DNA of 64,000 bases, taken from the NCBI RefSeq assembly GCF_023715445.1, contig NZ_JAMBOD010000003.1, forward strand, positions 1-64,000, written 5' to 3'. The stretch is from Fictibacillus nanhaiensis (GTDB taxonomy: Bacteria; Bacillota; Bacilli; Bacillales; Fictibacillaceae). Position 1 is the first letter of the stretch. Each line of letters begins with the position of its first letter. This document shows, one piece after another, positions 1-7,006 of the stretch. Position numbers and translations under genes: made by a program. The notes under the pieces were generated by a model that did no database searches, was not told the DNA's origin, and saw only the letters and a program-made list of their open reading frames with translations.

Positions 1-63
1 ATCATAAAAAATTCCCCATCCTTGATCATTATCTGTCTACACTCCAAGTTGTTTTTGAGATAA

Positions 64-417
64 TTATCCGTTATTATTGGGGAATTTCACACCGTTGTTA
101 TTAGGGATTTTACCACCGTTGTTTTCACATTGTGCAAGCAGATCAGTAATTAGTAATTGAATAGCGTTATTGTAAACATTGTTGTTACTCCTGCTTCCCT
201 CACTTTTACCTCGATTATCGATTTTTTCTTTTGGAACTTGATACATTTCTTCAATAATGAAACTATGACCAGACCTGGTATATTTACAATATCTAGCTAT
301 TTCTTTATACTGTGCCTCTTTACTGTCCTTGCCATTCTTAATTGGTATTCCTAATTCACTGCATAGTACTTTATAATTCTTAAATGTTTGACCTGGTTGT
401 AACTTTTCAACTTTCAT
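64..417 (-). CDS. Hypothetical phage/plasmid-type protein
   Basis: A 117-residue protein of unknown function. The N-terminal 70 residues (LQPGQTFKNYKVLC...) resemble, from memory, a small-protein family common in Bacillus phages and plasmids whose members share the PKEKIDNRGK segment; this is recognition, not a search result. The C-terminus is a low-complexity asparagine/glycine tail with NNNG units. At DNA level this comes from a short tandem repeat (about 66-130), so the tail could have been made or cut by repeat slippage. It is the leftmost gene of a run of small minus-strand genes that appear to be cargo of an integrated element ending at the recombinase at 5021-5929. Confidence 0.6.
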   Translation of the reverse strand: MKVEKLQPGQTFKNYKVLCSELGIPIKNGKDSKEAQYKEIARYCKYTRSGHSFIIEEMYQVPKEKIDNRGKSEGSRSNNNVYNNAIQLLITDLLAQCENNGGKIPNNNGVKFPNNNG

Positions 418-501
418 TTATCTATCAATCTTCCTTTTTAAAGTTATTCTTAGGGGGGGACAAAATTTAATCCCCCAAGTTACCCTATGTATTAATCAAT
501 T

Positions 502-765
502 TCACAAACTTTGTTTTATGATATGTTGTTCTATTTCCTCGAAAAGTTTTTCGTATGTATGTTTTAGATCATCTGGAATTTCTTTAGTGCATATTCTACT
601 TTCCATAATCTTTTCTCCTTTACCGTCAACATAAAGAAAAAGTTCTTGAAAAAAGCCGTCTATCATTTGTAAAACATAAGTATTAATAACACCGTATACT
701 TCTGCATTAAAGCCGAAACCTCCAACACCGATATCGTAAACCTTATTTTTATCAATTTTGTACAT
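502..765 (-). CDS. Hypothetical small protein (87 aa)
   Basis: An 87-residue protein that I do not recognise. It is acidic, with no membrane segment or signal peptide, and has a glycine-rich stretch (DIGVGGFGF) near the N-terminus. The start is supported by a ribosome binding site, GAAAGGGGTGAG, a few bases before the ATG. It lies in the same minus-strand series of unknown genes as its neighbours, consistent with mobile-element cargo. Confidence 0.55.
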   Translation of the reverse strand: MYKIDKNKVYDIGVGGFGFNAEVYGVINTYVLQMIDGFFQELFLYVDGKGEKIMESRICTKEIPDDLKHTYEKLFEEIEQHIIKQSL

Positions 766-875
766 AATCTCACCCCTTTCAATTCTCTATAAAATGAGGG
801 ATTTAAACAGAAATATATTTTAGTAATTTGCTTTCAATAGATTCACATTAAAACCACTCCCTTCAAAAATAATGT

Positions 876-904
876 TTGACCTTTAATCGAACCTTAGTTA
901 TAAT
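876..904 (+). promoter_or_regulatory. Sigma-A-type promoter facing right
   Basis: A -35 TTGACC (876-881), a 17-base spacer and a perfect -10 TATAAT (899-904). It points to the plus strand, opposite to every gene around it. The only thing downstream before the next minus-strand gene is a short stretch ending in a rho-independent terminator. Confidence 0.6.
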
Positions 905-910
905 GAACTT

Positions 911-1000
911 AGGTTATTAATATAGGATAATTCTGTCCAAAAATTAGATACACTCCTTAATATAACACGCTATATACATCTTTGTATAGCGTTTTTTGGA
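911..1000 (+). ncRNA. Candidate small RNA (about 90 nt)
   Basis: The region starts about 7 bases after the TATAAT at 899-904 and ends in a hairpin (CGCTATA pairing with TATAGCG, 969-991) followed by TTTTTT. There is no ATG-initiated reading frame in it. Promoter, short body and terminator together look like an independent small RNA gene in the mobile element, for example an antisense or copy-control type RNA. The class is unknown. Confidence 0.4.
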
Positions 1001-1025
1001 TTTTTTTATATTAAATTTTCCATAA

Positions 1026-1052
1026 GAAAAACCACTATTTTTATAGTGGTTG
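1026..1052 (-). terminator. Rho-independent terminator of the 49-aa gene
   Basis: A perfect inverted repeat AACCACTA/TAGTGGTT with a short loop. On the minus strand it is followed by a T-rich run. It lies 17 bases after the stop of the gene at 1069-1218. Confidence 0.7.
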
Positions 1053-1068
1053 GAATCAATCATTAGTA

Positions 1069-1218
1069 TTATTTAGTTACAACCTCTTTGATCTTATCCT
1101 CTTTCTTCTTATACTCATCCTGTAGGGCTTGTACATCATCAGAATCTAAAAATTCATTATACTGATCTAGTTCTTGTGCATAATTATTGTTTAACTCTTC
1201 ACCGTCTCTTATCACCAT
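1069..1218 (-). CDS. Small acidic hypothetical protein (49 aa)
   Basis: A short frame starting MVIRDGEELNNNYAQ and ending in a highly charged Lys/Glu/Asp helix-like tail (KKKEDKIKEVVTK). The ATG is preceded by AAAGGGGG at good spacing, and a strong terminator follows the stop, so it looks like a real single gene. It is soluble and has no recognisable domain. It belongs to the small-gene cargo of the element. Confidence 0.5.
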   Translation of the reverse strand: MVIRDGEELNNNYAQELDQYNEFLDSDDVQALQDEYKKKEDKIKEVVTK

Positions 1219-1302
1219 ATAACCCCCTTTAAGTTACTTTAATCATATGGTAACATCACGAGTAGTTGAACTTAATAATACAATCCCACTATCAACAAGG
1301 GA

Positions 1303-2247
1303 TTATGGAACATTTATATAAAATGTCTCTCCTCGTTCCTCAAAACTTAATCCTAAAATGCGAAAAAGTTTTATTGACACATTTCCTAAATCATATAATT
1401 CGCGAACGTCATTCCAGCCATCCGGATACTTATTAAATAGGTTATTTAATACTTCTCCTAAGTCATCCCAAATCTCTTTTGTGTAATTCTGTATTATAAA
1501 ATCTTTGAGTGAATTAATTTTACTTTCAAAATGTATATCTGTAATATCATAATCTTTAATTCCGTGTATGTATCCCCAGAAAGTACCTAACATTTTTAAT
1601 AAGTATGTTATCCCTTCTTCTACTTGATAATAGAGTTTTCCTATATCATGATGAAACCTATATGCTAATTTATCCTTTCCTGAATTTGTTTTAACTTGAG
1701 GTATTAAAGTTTCCAGATGTTGAGTGATCGTATCAAAATTCGAAAGTGTGTTAGCACAAAGTCTTGAAACAATATATTCACACCATACACTTTCTGCTAA
1801 AACATTCATCATATGCCTTAGTTGGTGAATGTCTTTACCTGCTTTTCCTTCTTCAGTGAAAATTGATTCTTTAATAGTATCATCATGTACATGACAAAAT
1901 TCATGATGTATGTAATGAGTACAAAAACCACTTGACTCCTCAATGAAAAGTCCTTTAACAATTCTCGCATCTAACATAACTGTATATAAGTAACGATTTT
2001 CCTCTTTCCTTCTTAACACTTTTCCTATGGCTAAACCATATTCTCCATGGGTAGGTTTAATCTTTTTTAGCTTGTTAAGCTCTTGGTATTCCTCAATTGC
2101 TTTTGCAAAATCATCCGCTATTGTTATACACTCTAACGATGTCAACTCTAAATCCTTACAGTACTCTTGCAAAATAAATAATAATTTATTACTAATGCTA
2201 GGTATTTCTGTCTCTTGGAATACTGATGAGATTATCTTGAGCTCCAT
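1303..2247 (-). CDS. Putative zinc metalloprotease-like protein (HEFCH)
   Basis: A 314-residue protein with a zincin signature H115-E-F-C-H119, where both His would bind zinc and Glu116 would act as general base. A following helix has AESVWCEY (around 151-158), whose Glu152 or Glu157 could be the third ligand, as in gluzincins. No signal peptide or membrane segment is visible, so it is probably cytoplasmic. The RBS AAAGGAGTAAAGAT supports the ATG. Cytoplasmic zincins in mobile elements often cleave repressors (ImmA type) or act as toxins, but this one is longer than ImmA and has no HTH partner beside it, so its role is open. It is followed closely by the 1069-1218 gene and preceded by a membrane protein. 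Confidence 0.6.
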   Translation of the reverse strand: MELKIISSVFQETEIPSISNKLLFILQEYCKDLELTSLECITIADDFAKAIEEYQELNKLKKIKPTHGEYGLAIGKVLRRKEENRYLYTVMLDARIVKGLFIEESSGFCTHYIHHEFCHVHDDTIKESIFTEEGKAGKDIHQLRHMMNVLAESVWCEYIVSRLCANTLSNFDTITQHLETLIPQVKTNSGKDKLAYRFHHDIGKLYYQVEEGITYLLKMLGTFWGYIHGIKDYDITDIHFESKINSLKDFIIQNYTKEIWDDLGEVLNNLFNKYPDGWNDVRELYDLGNVSIKLFRILGLSFEERGETFYINVP

Positions 2248-2285
2248 ATCTTTACTCCTTTCTTTATATTTTAGAATCCACTACT

Positions 2286-2891
2286 TTATTTGTTCAAACC
2301 TGTTTTAAACAAAGAATCTAATGTATCAGTTTCTTTAGATTTAAGATCTGAAAAATCTTTCTCAAACTGAAGCCTAATAATTACTAATTTACTCCTATGT
2401 AGCATTACATCCACAAGTTGAATTCTAGGAGAACAAGCTTCCAAAAGTTGATTTTTATATTGAACACTATCAATTTTTTGAATTTCAGAACTAAGCCATT
2501 CTTGAAATTCTAAAGTTTCAATTAACCATCCGTGAAACGTTTTAACTAAAGCCTTTTGTTCTTCGGTATAAAATGTACTTTCTATTTTAACAACTTCACT
2601 GTCTTTTAATTTAAAACAATCAAGAAGTAATAAACTAAGACTATCCTTTTCTGTTTGACTAATGTTTATTTGATTGATTGAGTTGTAAATATCTTTTTCT
2701 GTTTCCAATAAAGTAATTAAAATATTTACTAAATATATTTGGGATATACTTCTGTCATATTCTTTCCGTGATTTGTTCTTCATCCTGAAAATAATTAGAT
2801 TAAGAAATACACCTAAAACTAGCAATAAAACTGAAATACTTAGAATTTTTTCGGTAGGTATATTTGAAAAAATTTTGATTATTTGATCCAT
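2286..2891 (-). CDS. Hypothetical single-pass membrane protein
   Basis: A 201-residue protein not recognised. Residues about 15-36 form one hydrophobic membrane segment (ILSISVLLLVLGVFLNLIIF), followed by a basic RMKNKSRK stop-transfer, so the remaining 160 residues, mostly helical and charged, should face the cytoplasm. It lies 38 bp upstream of the metalloprotease-like gene on the same strand, so the two may be one transcript. A membrane-anchored helical protein beside a cytoplasmic zincin might be a regulator or partner, but nothing in the sequence proves this. Confidence 0.5.
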   Translation of the reverse strand: MDQIIKIFSNIPTEKILSISVLLLVLGVFLNLIIFRMKNKSRKEYDRSISQIYLVNILITLLETEKDIYNSINQINISQTEKDSLSLLLLDCFKLKDSEVVKIESTFYTEEQKALVKTFHGWLIETLEFQEWLSSEIQKIDSVQYKNQLLEACSPRIQLVDVMLHRSKLVIIRLQFEKDFSDLKSKETDTLDSLFKTGLNK

Positions 2892-2936
2892 GTTTATAGG
2901 ATACCCCTCATGTTAGATGTACAATGGTTATATGTT

Positions 2937-3206
2937 TTAATACTCACTAGCTCTATAGCCAGCTTCTTCAGCTTCTTCTTCTGTACAGAACCACTCTTCA
3001 GCATCTGTTACATCATAATATCTTCCACCTGGTACATGATAGATTAATTCACCATTGTAAGTTGTTTGATTACCTTTAATCTCTGGATCTTCACATGATG
3101 TCTCATTCCCACTAACCTTTAACGAATCATTTTGATTTAACATGTTGAAACAAACTATCGCTAATATTACTGCTAAACCTATTACAATTAAATTTTTCAT
3201 CCCCAT
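2937..3206 (-). CDS. Membrane-anchored sunset-type domain protein
   Basis: An 89-residue exported protein. Residues 3-24 are a hydrophobic signal/anchor ([19 protein letters not shown]) without a clean lipobox. The C-terminal half carries the pattern IKGN...[16 protein letters not shown] followed by [19 protein letters not shown]. This is the short module found at the ends of many secreted Bacillus nucleases and as free small proteins; I know it as the sunset domain, function not established. It has two cysteines in the outer part. The start follows AAGGGATGG. It probably acts outside the membrane. Confidence 0.6.
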   Translation of the reverse strand: MGMKNLIVIGLAVILAIVCFNMLNQNDSLKVSGNETSCEDPEIKGNQTTYNGELIYHVPGGRYYDVTDAEEWFCTEEEAEEAGYRASEY

Positions 3207-3276
3207 AGTAAACCATCCCTTAATGAATTTGAATACATTACCATTATAGGATATTTTTTGATTTTTAGGGTAGGTT

Positions 3277-3486
3277 TTAACCTGTAATATAATTAGATTG
3301 TAAAAGCCTTTCTACTAATCCTCTAACATTTAATTCCCCATACTCTCTTGCAATACCAACACCCTCAATGTAATGCTCTTTATATCGTCCTTGTGCTTTT
3401 CTCTCTGCCATTATCTTCTTATAATACTCTAATTTCTCAAGGTTACGTTCGTACTCAGTTTTTCTAAGTTGTATTTTCTTATCCAT
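3277..3486 (-). CDS. Hypothetical small coiled-coil-like protein (69 aa)
   Basis: A 69-residue basic protein starting [15 protein letters not shown]. An upstream in-frame ATG would give 81 residues, but the ATG at 3486 has a clear GAGGAG nine bases before it, and the longer start lies inside the preceding gene's terminator. The first 40 residues are rich in Lys, Glu and Leu and may form a coiled coil. No domain recognised. It is element cargo. Confidence 0.5.
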   Translation of the reverse strand: MDKKIQLRKTEYERNLEKLEYYKKIMAERKAQGRYKEHYIEGVGIAREYGELNVRGLVERLLQSNYITG

Positions 3487-3512
3487 GTAATTACTCTCCT
3501 CTTCATTAAAAT

Positions 3513-3543
3513 TAAAAGCCACTCAACATAAGAGTGACTTTTA
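3513..3543 (-). terminator. Terminator after the AlbA_2 gene
   Basis: The inverted repeat AAAAGTCACTC/GAGTGGCTTTT around a short loop, just after the stop of the gene at 3557-4360. It separates that gene from the next one downstream, so the latter needs its own promoter. Confidence 0.6.
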
Positions 3544-3556
3544 CCATTTGTAGTTT

Positions 3557-4360
3557 TTATTCTATATTAGAAACTTCTAATACCATTTCAATTTTACGTT
3601 TCTTTTTCTCGATCATATTTGCAATGAATTCGTCAAGTTCTTCTTCTGGATAAAACTGATTTTTAATTTCTTGAGTACTGCCTCCAAACATATTATCTAA
3701 AGGTGATAACATTTGGCTCCAGTAGCTTCCTACAGTTATTGTTTTATTTATAGATTTATAAAGCACTTTCAGCTGAGAAATATGCTCTTTAAGATCCAAT
3801 TCAGACAAACTATCAAACTGTTCAATTAACCTTAATTTAAATATTTTTTCCAAATCATCATTTGTAGCTGTTTCTATTGATGTATTTTTCCTAATGTAAA
3901 TCTTACCTGTATCAATGTTATTGGATGTTTTTTTTGCTATGAAAGGGCTATATCTATATTGTTTGGGTATGTTGAATATTATAAATGTCTTACCACTGAA
4001 ATCTCCATATCTTTCATCATCTTTGTATGAAAGCACTTGGTGATGAACAACTAATTGATTTGGTAAATAACTGTTTAGCTTTCGCTGGAAGTCTGTAGGA
4101 TCTCTAATTTCCTCTTGATTCAAACCTATTGGGGTATTATCATCACTCACTCCAAATATAACGTTTCCTCCCCCATTATTTGCAAAAGCAATGCATAGCT
4201 TTGCTATTGAATCCTCTTTAATAAGCTTCTCTTTAAAATCAAGGTCATTACTCTCTCCATAAACGTTATCCAATAAGTTTTGAAGTGTTACTACATCAAA
4301 TTTTTTCACTTTATCATCATAAGTATTTAGAAAATCTTGGGAATAAATATTATTATACAT
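3557..4360 (-). CDS. AlbA_2 (Schlafen-like) domain protein
   Basis: A 267-residue protein with an N-terminal AlbA_2 / Schlafen AlbA domain. The diagnostic stretch DFKEKL...IAKLCIAFANNGGG...IFGVSDD...IGL lies at about residues 41-80 and resembles the family's acidic-Lys motif followed by the FANN.GG loop. The domain is found in putative transcriptional regulators and in several anti-phage proteins and is thought to bind nucleic acid. Here the C-terminal half (from about 180) matches no domain I know and is helical. The RBS TGGAGG supports the start. Its place in an integrated element makes a defence or regulatory role possible, but that is inference. Confidence 0.7.
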   Translation of the reverse strand: MYNNIYSQDFLNTYDDKVKKFDVVTLQNLLDNVYGESNDLDFKEKLIKEDSIAKLCIAFANNGGGNVIFGVSDDNTPIGLNQEEIRDPTDFQRKLNSYLPNQLVVHHQVLSYKDDERYGDFSGKTFIIFNIPKQYRYSPFIAKKTSNNIDTGKIYIRKNTSIETATNDDLEKIFKLRLIEQFDSLSELDLKEHISQLKVLYKSINKTITVGSYWSQMLSPLDNMFGGSTQEIKNQFYPEEELDEFIANMIEKKKRKIEMVLEVSNIE

Positions 4361-4439
4361 TCGAACCTCCAGTCAGTCTTTATCTTCAATTCTAATTTTA
4401 ATTTTATATTTATGGAATCAAATTGACAATTTTTTTAAA

Positions 4440-5012
4440 TAACCCTTGACCGAATGGGGTTTGAATTGGCTGAATGGTGGGTTTAGGTCTGGAAACGTAT
4501 GGAGACAGGCTATTCCCCTATACTCACAAATCAAAATAATGAAAAGTGAGCTAGGAGAAGTAAAGCCATCATACTGAATGTACGGGATAGCCTGGTATCC
4601 GCTGTATGACCCTTCTGTGACCCTTAGCTTTCGCTAATCTGAACTTTCTACATGTAATACTGCCCCTACATGCGTAATTCTGTTCAAATACCCTAGCACC
4701 ATAATGCTAACAGTAACCGCCCGATCCTTTAATGGTAGATCTCACCTAGACTTGTACATGACACAGAAGGATGCCACTTGTGTACAACGCTGAATTTTAT
4801 GCGAATGCTTCAGCCTAACATGACGATGGTTATTTATAGTCGATTTATCGGCTACCTCGACTGGAATACCTTACTTAAATCTTTGCATAGCAAATAATCT
4901 ATCAATAGTTGAATTTTTCTTTAAAAACAACTACAATAGCTGTAAGGGATTCCGTATTAAGTTACGGGATATATGTGTTGAAGACAGAGTGCGGGAACAC
5001 TCTGTTTTTTTT
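4440..5012 (+). ncRNA. Candidate large structured non-coding RNA
   Basis: There is no open frame over about 640 bp, but paired segments are dense. AGGCTAT(t)CCC (4507-4517) pairs with GGGATAGCCT (4584-4593), enclosing CCTA/TAGG plus CTCAC/GTGAG (4517-4555). Further helices are TTAGC/GCTAA (4624-4637), TAGCA/TGCTA (4694-4709), TTGTA+CACA/TGTG+TACAA (4752-4787), AGTCGA/TCGACT (4838-4862) and CCGTA/TACGG (4952-4967). A terminator with T8 ends it on the plus strand, opposite to all neighbouring genes. Large phage-associated RNAs such as ROOL and GOLLD are of similar size and context, but I cannot assign a class. The 5' end is approximate; no convincing -10 was found. Confidence 0.5.
4984..5012 (+). 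terminator. Terminator ending the structured RNA
   Basis: An 8-bp perfect stem (CAGAGTG...CACTCTG) with a short loop, then TTTTTTTT on the plus strand. On the minus strand the stem is not followed by a T-run, so it mainly serves a plus-strand transcript that converges on the recombinase gene. Confidence 0.75.
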
Positions 5013-5020
5013 GTACATTT

Positions 5021-5929
5021 TTACTTTCTAAGATTCATTAAAGGACTACTGGCTATTGCCTTATCTAATAATTGTTGATTACTCATAGATGATAAGTAAA
5101 TCTGTGTTGTATTAACTTCAGAATGACCTAACAAAAGACTTAAACTGTGCAGATCCAACCGTTCTAAACTCTTCAAAGCGTAGAAGTGACGGAATAAATG
5201 AGGATGAATTTTCTTGTCTTTAATTCCAGCTCTTTTTGCTGCTAACCTCGTTATGTTGTATAACCCCACGTGACTTAATTCATCACCTGTGTATGAAAGA
5301 AAGTAATTATCTGATTTCACCAGTCTCTCACTGAAATACAGTTTTTTAAGTCGCTCAAACTTAATTAATATCTTTTTTAATATTGGACTAATTGACAGTA
5401 ACCGTTCTTTATTTCCCTTACCTGTAACCAATATTGTAGAGTCTCTCACATTCGCTGTAAGAAGAGTTCTAACCTCGATAGACCTAAGACCTAGATCAGC
5501 TAAACAAGCGATTATCGCCTTATTACGAGCTTCCACATAGCTTTTATAACTAAAAGAATCTATCATAGCTTGTATTTCATCTACACTTAATCCTTGTTTA
5601 ACTTTTTTCGTTACTTTTGGAATCTCTACTTTGTCCATAGGATTAACAGAGAGATAACCCTCTTCTTTTACACACCAATTAAAAAAAGCTTTAATTAACT
5701 TACATTTAGCGACTATACTTACAGGTTTTAATCCTTCTTGCTGTTTACCTCTTATGTAGGATTTTAGATCATGTTCTGTAACACTTTCTAAAAGGGTTAT
5801 ACCTCGTTTTTCCTTTAGGAATTTTAATAAATGGTTGTACTCTTGACGTTTATTAATCATTGTTTTTGGTGTGAAGTTTCTAGCCTGACAGTGGTACAAA
5901 TACTCTTCTAAAACTTCTTCTAATTGCAA
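5021..5929 (-). CDS. Tyrosine recombinase / integrase
   Basis: A 302-residue phage-integrase-family enzyme that cuts and rejoins DNA via a 3'-phosphotyrosine. It has a SAM-like N-terminal core-binding domain (about 1-90) and a catalytic domain (about 110-295). All catalytic residues are present: Arg149 in GLRSIEV, Lys171 in TGKGNKE, His244 and Arg247 in HPHLFRH, His269 in GHSEV, and Tyr278 in TTQIYLS. The start is a TTG at 5927-5929, with its Shine-Dalgarno GAGGTGG inside the arm of a hairpin. It sits at the junction with the conserved yneF locus, so it is the likely integrase of the element covering 1-6 kb. The other end of the element is outside the window. Confidence 0.88.
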   Translation of the reverse strand: MQLEEVLEEYLYHCQARNFTPKTMINKRQEYNHLLKFLKEKRGITLLESVTEHDLKSYIRGKQQEGLKPVSIVAKCKLIKAFFNWCVKEEGYLSVNPMDKVEIPKVTKKVKQGLSVDEIQAMIDSFSYKSYVEARNKAIIACLADLGLRSIEVRTLLTANVRDSTILVTGKGNKERLLSISPILKKILIKFERLKKLYFSERLVKSDNYFLSYTGDELSHVGLYNITRLAAKRAGIKDKKIHPHLFRHFYALKSLERLDLHSLSLLLGHSEVNTTQIYLSSMSNQQLLDKAIASSPLMNLRK

Positions 5930-5935
5930 AATAAA

Positions 5936-5990
5936 AAAACCACCTCTCTCTATGAATTGGTTAAGAATTCAATAGAAAAAAGTGGTTTAT
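5936..5990 (-). promoter_or_regulatory. Hairpin overlapping the integrase Shine-Dalgarno
   Basis: AAACCAC (about 5983-5989) can pair with GTGGTTT (about 5937-5943) across a 38-base loop, and a run of T follows on the minus strand. The 3' arm contains the GAGGTGG used by the TTG start at 5929. The element could terminate transcription or hide the ribosome binding site, keeping recombinase expression low. Confidence 0.35.
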
Positions 5991-6117
5991 TCTTCGTTTT
6001 TGAATGATTAAGCAAAAATCACTCGTTTTGATGGAGAAAGATTAAGTCTACAGTGTTGTAATAACTTAATTCTTTCTAAATTGAAGTGCTGAAAACCCTT
6101 GATATATAAGGCTTTTC

Positions 6118-6336
6118 TTACTTCATTTGTTTGTTCATAGCCTGCATCATTTGATTGATTTTCTTTTGAGAAGGCTTTTGACCCATCTGCATCATCATCA
6201 CACGCAACATATTTTCATTTATCGGTGGATTTTTTTGTAAATAACTCATCATATACTTGCGGGCAATAAAAAATCCGATCGCAACGCCTGCAATCAGGGA
6301 TAATGCACACACAAGGATTACCATACCAGTACCCAT
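6118..6336 (-). CDS. yneF: YneF, UPF0154 membrane protein
   Basis: A 72-residue protein matching the UPF0154/YneF family in length, order and sequence: one N-terminal membrane helix ([21 protein letters not shown]), then a cytoplasmic tail with the typical [24 protein letters not shown] segment. Function is unknown in the family. The RBS AAGGAGGAAG precedes the ATG. It follows sirA as in B. subtilis, where the order lexA-yneA-yneB-ynzC-tkt-sirA-yneF is the same apart from yneR, so this end of the locus is backbone and the foreign DNA begins right after it. Confidence 0.9.
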   Translation of the reverse strand: MGTGMVILVCALSLIAGVAIGFFIARKYMMSYLQKNPPINENMLRVMMMQMGQKPSQKKINQMMQAMNKQMK

Positions 6337-6414
6337 TGTTAAAACTTCCTCCTTCGTGTTGTCTAGAACTAGTTTACTACAAGTTATAGGTTACATACAA
6401 CATTTGATAGCGAT

Positions 6415-6855
6415 TTATGTTGCATATACCATATTCAATTTGAACGGGGAAAGCCAGCCATATTTTCTTTCTCCATAATCCATTGCTAAAAAATATGGCT
6501 CAAATTGCCTCAGCGCTTCAAACATGACCGTTTCTGCTTCAAAATTTCCTATGCTGTATAGATGGAGGTAACTATCATTCAGTTCAAGACGAACTGTGCT
6601 ATTTTTACATTGAAGTTTGTAAGACTCACTCTCGAACCTCCAATTATACTTCTCACGGAGCTGCTGCCAAAAGTGTTCCTCGAGCTGAGACACAGAGATG
6701 GAAGCGGTTATGTAACGGATCTGTTTGGCTAAAATTTGCTTAGGAATGCCAGATGTCCGCTGTTCCTCATAAAACAATTGAAACAGTTTATTCTCTTTAC
6801 CATAGTAGGAATGAGCAACTTCTTTTGTTATTAAATAAATATAAAATTCCCTCAT
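6415..6855 (-). CDS. sirA: SirA, sporulation inhibitor of replication
   Basis: A 146-residue homologue of SirA (YneE), which binds DnaA domain I and blocks new rounds of replication when cells enter sporulation. The start MREFYIYLITKEVA is set by GGAGAGGAGC a few bases upstream; the open frame extends 59 codons further but that part is not SirA-like. The conserved C-terminal pattern FEAETVMFEAL...YFLAMDYGERKYGWLSPF matches the family. The position between tkt and yneF is the same as in B. subtilis. A 0A box about 100 bp upstream fits direct control by Spo0A~P. Confidence 0.9.
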   Translation of the reverse strand: MREFYIYLITKEVAHSYYGKENKLFQLFYEEQRTSGIPKQILAKQIRYITASISVSQLEEHFWQQLREKYNWRFESESYKLQCKNSTVRLELNDSYLHLYSIGNFEAETVMFEALRQFEPYFLAMDYGERKYGWLSPFKLNMVYAT

Positions 6856-6944
6856 GAAAAAGCTCCTCTCCAACTTCTTTGCTGAAAGTATATCCAAAAG
6901 CTGAAGAAAAGCTTGTCTAAAAAACAGAGTGAAACAAAACTTTT

Positions 6945-6953
6945 TTTGTCGAA
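6945..6953 (+). promoter_or_regulatory. Spo0A box upstream of sirA
   Basis: TTTGTCGAA, a full match to the TTTGTCRAA consensus, about 90 bp before the sirA start. In B. subtilis sirA is a direct Spo0A~P target, so this fits. A weaker TTGTCTAA lies at 6913-6920. Confidence 0.55.
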
Positions 6954-6961
6954 AAACAAAG

Positions 6962-6998
6962 AAAAGAAGGTTTTCAAATGAAAACCTTCTTTTTTGCG
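6962..6998 (-). terminator. Terminator after tkt (probably bidirectional)
   Basis: A perfect inverted repeat AGAAGGTTTTC/GAAAACCTTCT with T-rich flanks on both strands, 9 bases after the tkt stop. It separates tkt from sirA. Confidence 0.75.
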
Positions 6999-7006
6999 TC
7001 ATCTTT

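Noticed and set aside
157-354. Open frame on the plus strand opposite the 117-aa gene
   Set aside because: No RBS and it is the antisense of a better-supported gene; many other overlapping frames (for example 2027-2308, 8215-8523, 36063-36614) were dropped for the same reason.
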